The notes under the pieces: model-generated | Database searches by the model: none | What the model was told of the DNA's origin: nothing | What the model saw: only the letters and a program-made list of their open reading frames with translations | Origin: Acidiferrobacteraceae bacterium | Lineage (GTDB): Bacteria; Pseudomonadota; Gammaproteobacteria; Arenicellales; UBA868 | Reading direction: 5' to 3' | Assembly (NCBI GenBank): GCA_002731295.1 | Contig: PCBE01000023.1 | Coordinates: forward strand, 5,650 to 20,272 | DNA length: 14,623 nucleotides | Translations under genes and position numbers: made by a program | In this document: in pieces, positions 14,063 to 14,623 of the stretch | Numbering within the stretch: the first letter of the stretch is position 1 | Layout of the letters: each line of letters starts with the position of its first letter

Positions 14063-14623
14063 ATGACCGTGAAAAAGATTGCAATATTGAGTCCCGGCGA
14101 TATGGGGCATGCCGTAGGTCAAGCGTTATCTGAGCACGGCTTCGAGTTGTTGACGTGCCTTGCAGGGCGCAGCGAACGAACTGGCGCGCTGGCGCGGGAT
14201 GTGGGATTCCGGGTCAGCGAGACGTTGAATGACCTGGTGGTCGAAGCAGATCTACTGCTGTCGATACTGGTGCCCGCAAATGCAGAGACGGTGGCACAGG
14301 AGATCGCCCAATCGCTGCAGGAAACAGGCGAATCCACCCTGATTGCGGACTGCAATGCAATTTCACCTATGCGCTCAGAATACATCGGTCGCATCATAGA
14401 GTCTGCAGGCGGTAGGTACATCGATGCATCCATTATTGGCCATCCACCTGGGCGAGCTGTACCGCCACGGTTTTATGTGAGCGGACAATATGCCGATGCA
14501 ATGTCAGACCTGGATGGCAAGGGAATCGTAGTGAAGACCTTGGGCAGTGACATTGGGCGAGCCTCGGGAATCAAGATGTGTTATGCCGCACTGACCAAAG
14601 GAACCAGTACCCTTCAAGTAGCA
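14063..14623 (+). CDS. NAD(P)-dependent oxidoreductase, 6-phosphogluconate/3-hydroxyisobutyrate dehydrogenase-like with DUF1932, partial at right edge
   Basis: The frame runs open from ATG 14063 to the last base, 187 codons. The N-terminal Rossmann part reads KKIAILSPGDMGHAVGQAL (4-22), with the glycine motif SPGDMG in place of the usual GxGxMG. DLLLSILVPANAE and LIADCNAISP follow, which correspond to the NADP-binding-2 domain of beta-hydroxyacid dehydrogenases. The end, GIKMCYAALTKGTSTLQVA, is the start of the DUF1932 helical domain; its lysine corresponds to the catalytic lysine of beta-hydroxyacid dehydrogenases. Expected reaction: NAD(P)-dependent oxidation of a 3-hydroxyacid or reduction of the matching semialdehyde. 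It follows the SDR gene by 33 bases on the same strand, so co-transcription is likely. No strong Shine-Dalgarno is visible. About a third or more of the protein lies beyond the window. Confidence 0.85.
   Translation, partial: MTVKKIAILSPGDMGHAVGQALSEHGFELLTCLAGRSERTGALARDVGFRVSETLNDLVVEADLLLSILVPANAETVAQEIAQSLQETGESTLIADCNAISPMRSEYIGRIIESAGGRYIDASIIGHPPGRAVPPRFYVSGQYADAMSDLDGKGIVVKTLGSDIGRASGIKMCYAALTKGTSTLQVA

Overview
The window reads as part of a catabolic gene neighbourhood from a bacterium, most likely a proteobacterium (Pseudomonadota) of middling G+C content. This lineage guess is an inference. It rests on the mix of families: a glyoxalase II of the GloB type, PhyH dioxygenase, limonene-monooxygenase-like LLM protein, DUF1932 dehydrogenase, a benzoylformate-decarboxylase-like ThDP enzyme, and Shine-Dalgarno-led genes. 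There are no rRNA or tRNA genes, no CRISPR array, no insertion sequence, and no phage or plasmid functions. No transporter and no transcription regulator is encoded in the whole window.

Layout. (1) A leftward benzoylformate-decarboxylase-like gene runs off the left edge and appears to use a non-AUG start. (2) Rightward: a class I aminotransferase and a zinc alcohol dehydrogenase. (3) Leftward: a crotonase-fold gene. (4) Rightward, tightly spaced: an enolase-superfamily (mandelate racemase type) enzyme and a DapA-family aldolase. (5) A leftward run of six genes, read from right to left: D-2-hydroxyacid dehydrogenase, LLM flavin monooxygenase, hydroxyacylglutathione hydrolase, PhyH-type dioxygenase, Ldh2-type hydroxyacid dehydrogenase and MECR-like enoyl-thioester reductase. 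(6) Rightward: an SDR protein and a DUF1932-type dehydrogenase cut by the right edge. Coding density is high; the longest gap is about 215 bases.

How the genes may work together. The enolase-superfamily enzyme followed by a DapA-family Schiff-base lyase is the usual pairing for breaking a (sugar) acid down to a 2-oxoacid and then cleaving it to pyruvate or another oxoacid plus an aldehyde. The surrounding dehydrogenases, the ThDP decarboxylase and the aminotransferase could all act on 2-oxo and 2-hydroxy acids or the derived aldehydes. This is inference from family membership; the substrate cannot be read from the sequence.

The most notable feature is that several of these enzymes keep their fold signatures but lack textbook catalytic residues. 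The crotonase lacks both glutamates, the SDR lacks Ser and Tyr, the mandelate-racemase-type enzyme has KxH and Ser in place of KxK and the dyad Asp, and the DapA-like protein lacks the DHDPS arginine. The window also holds a 15-bp perfect palindrome in the divergent promoter region near 13.2 kb, with related half-sites upstream of other genes.
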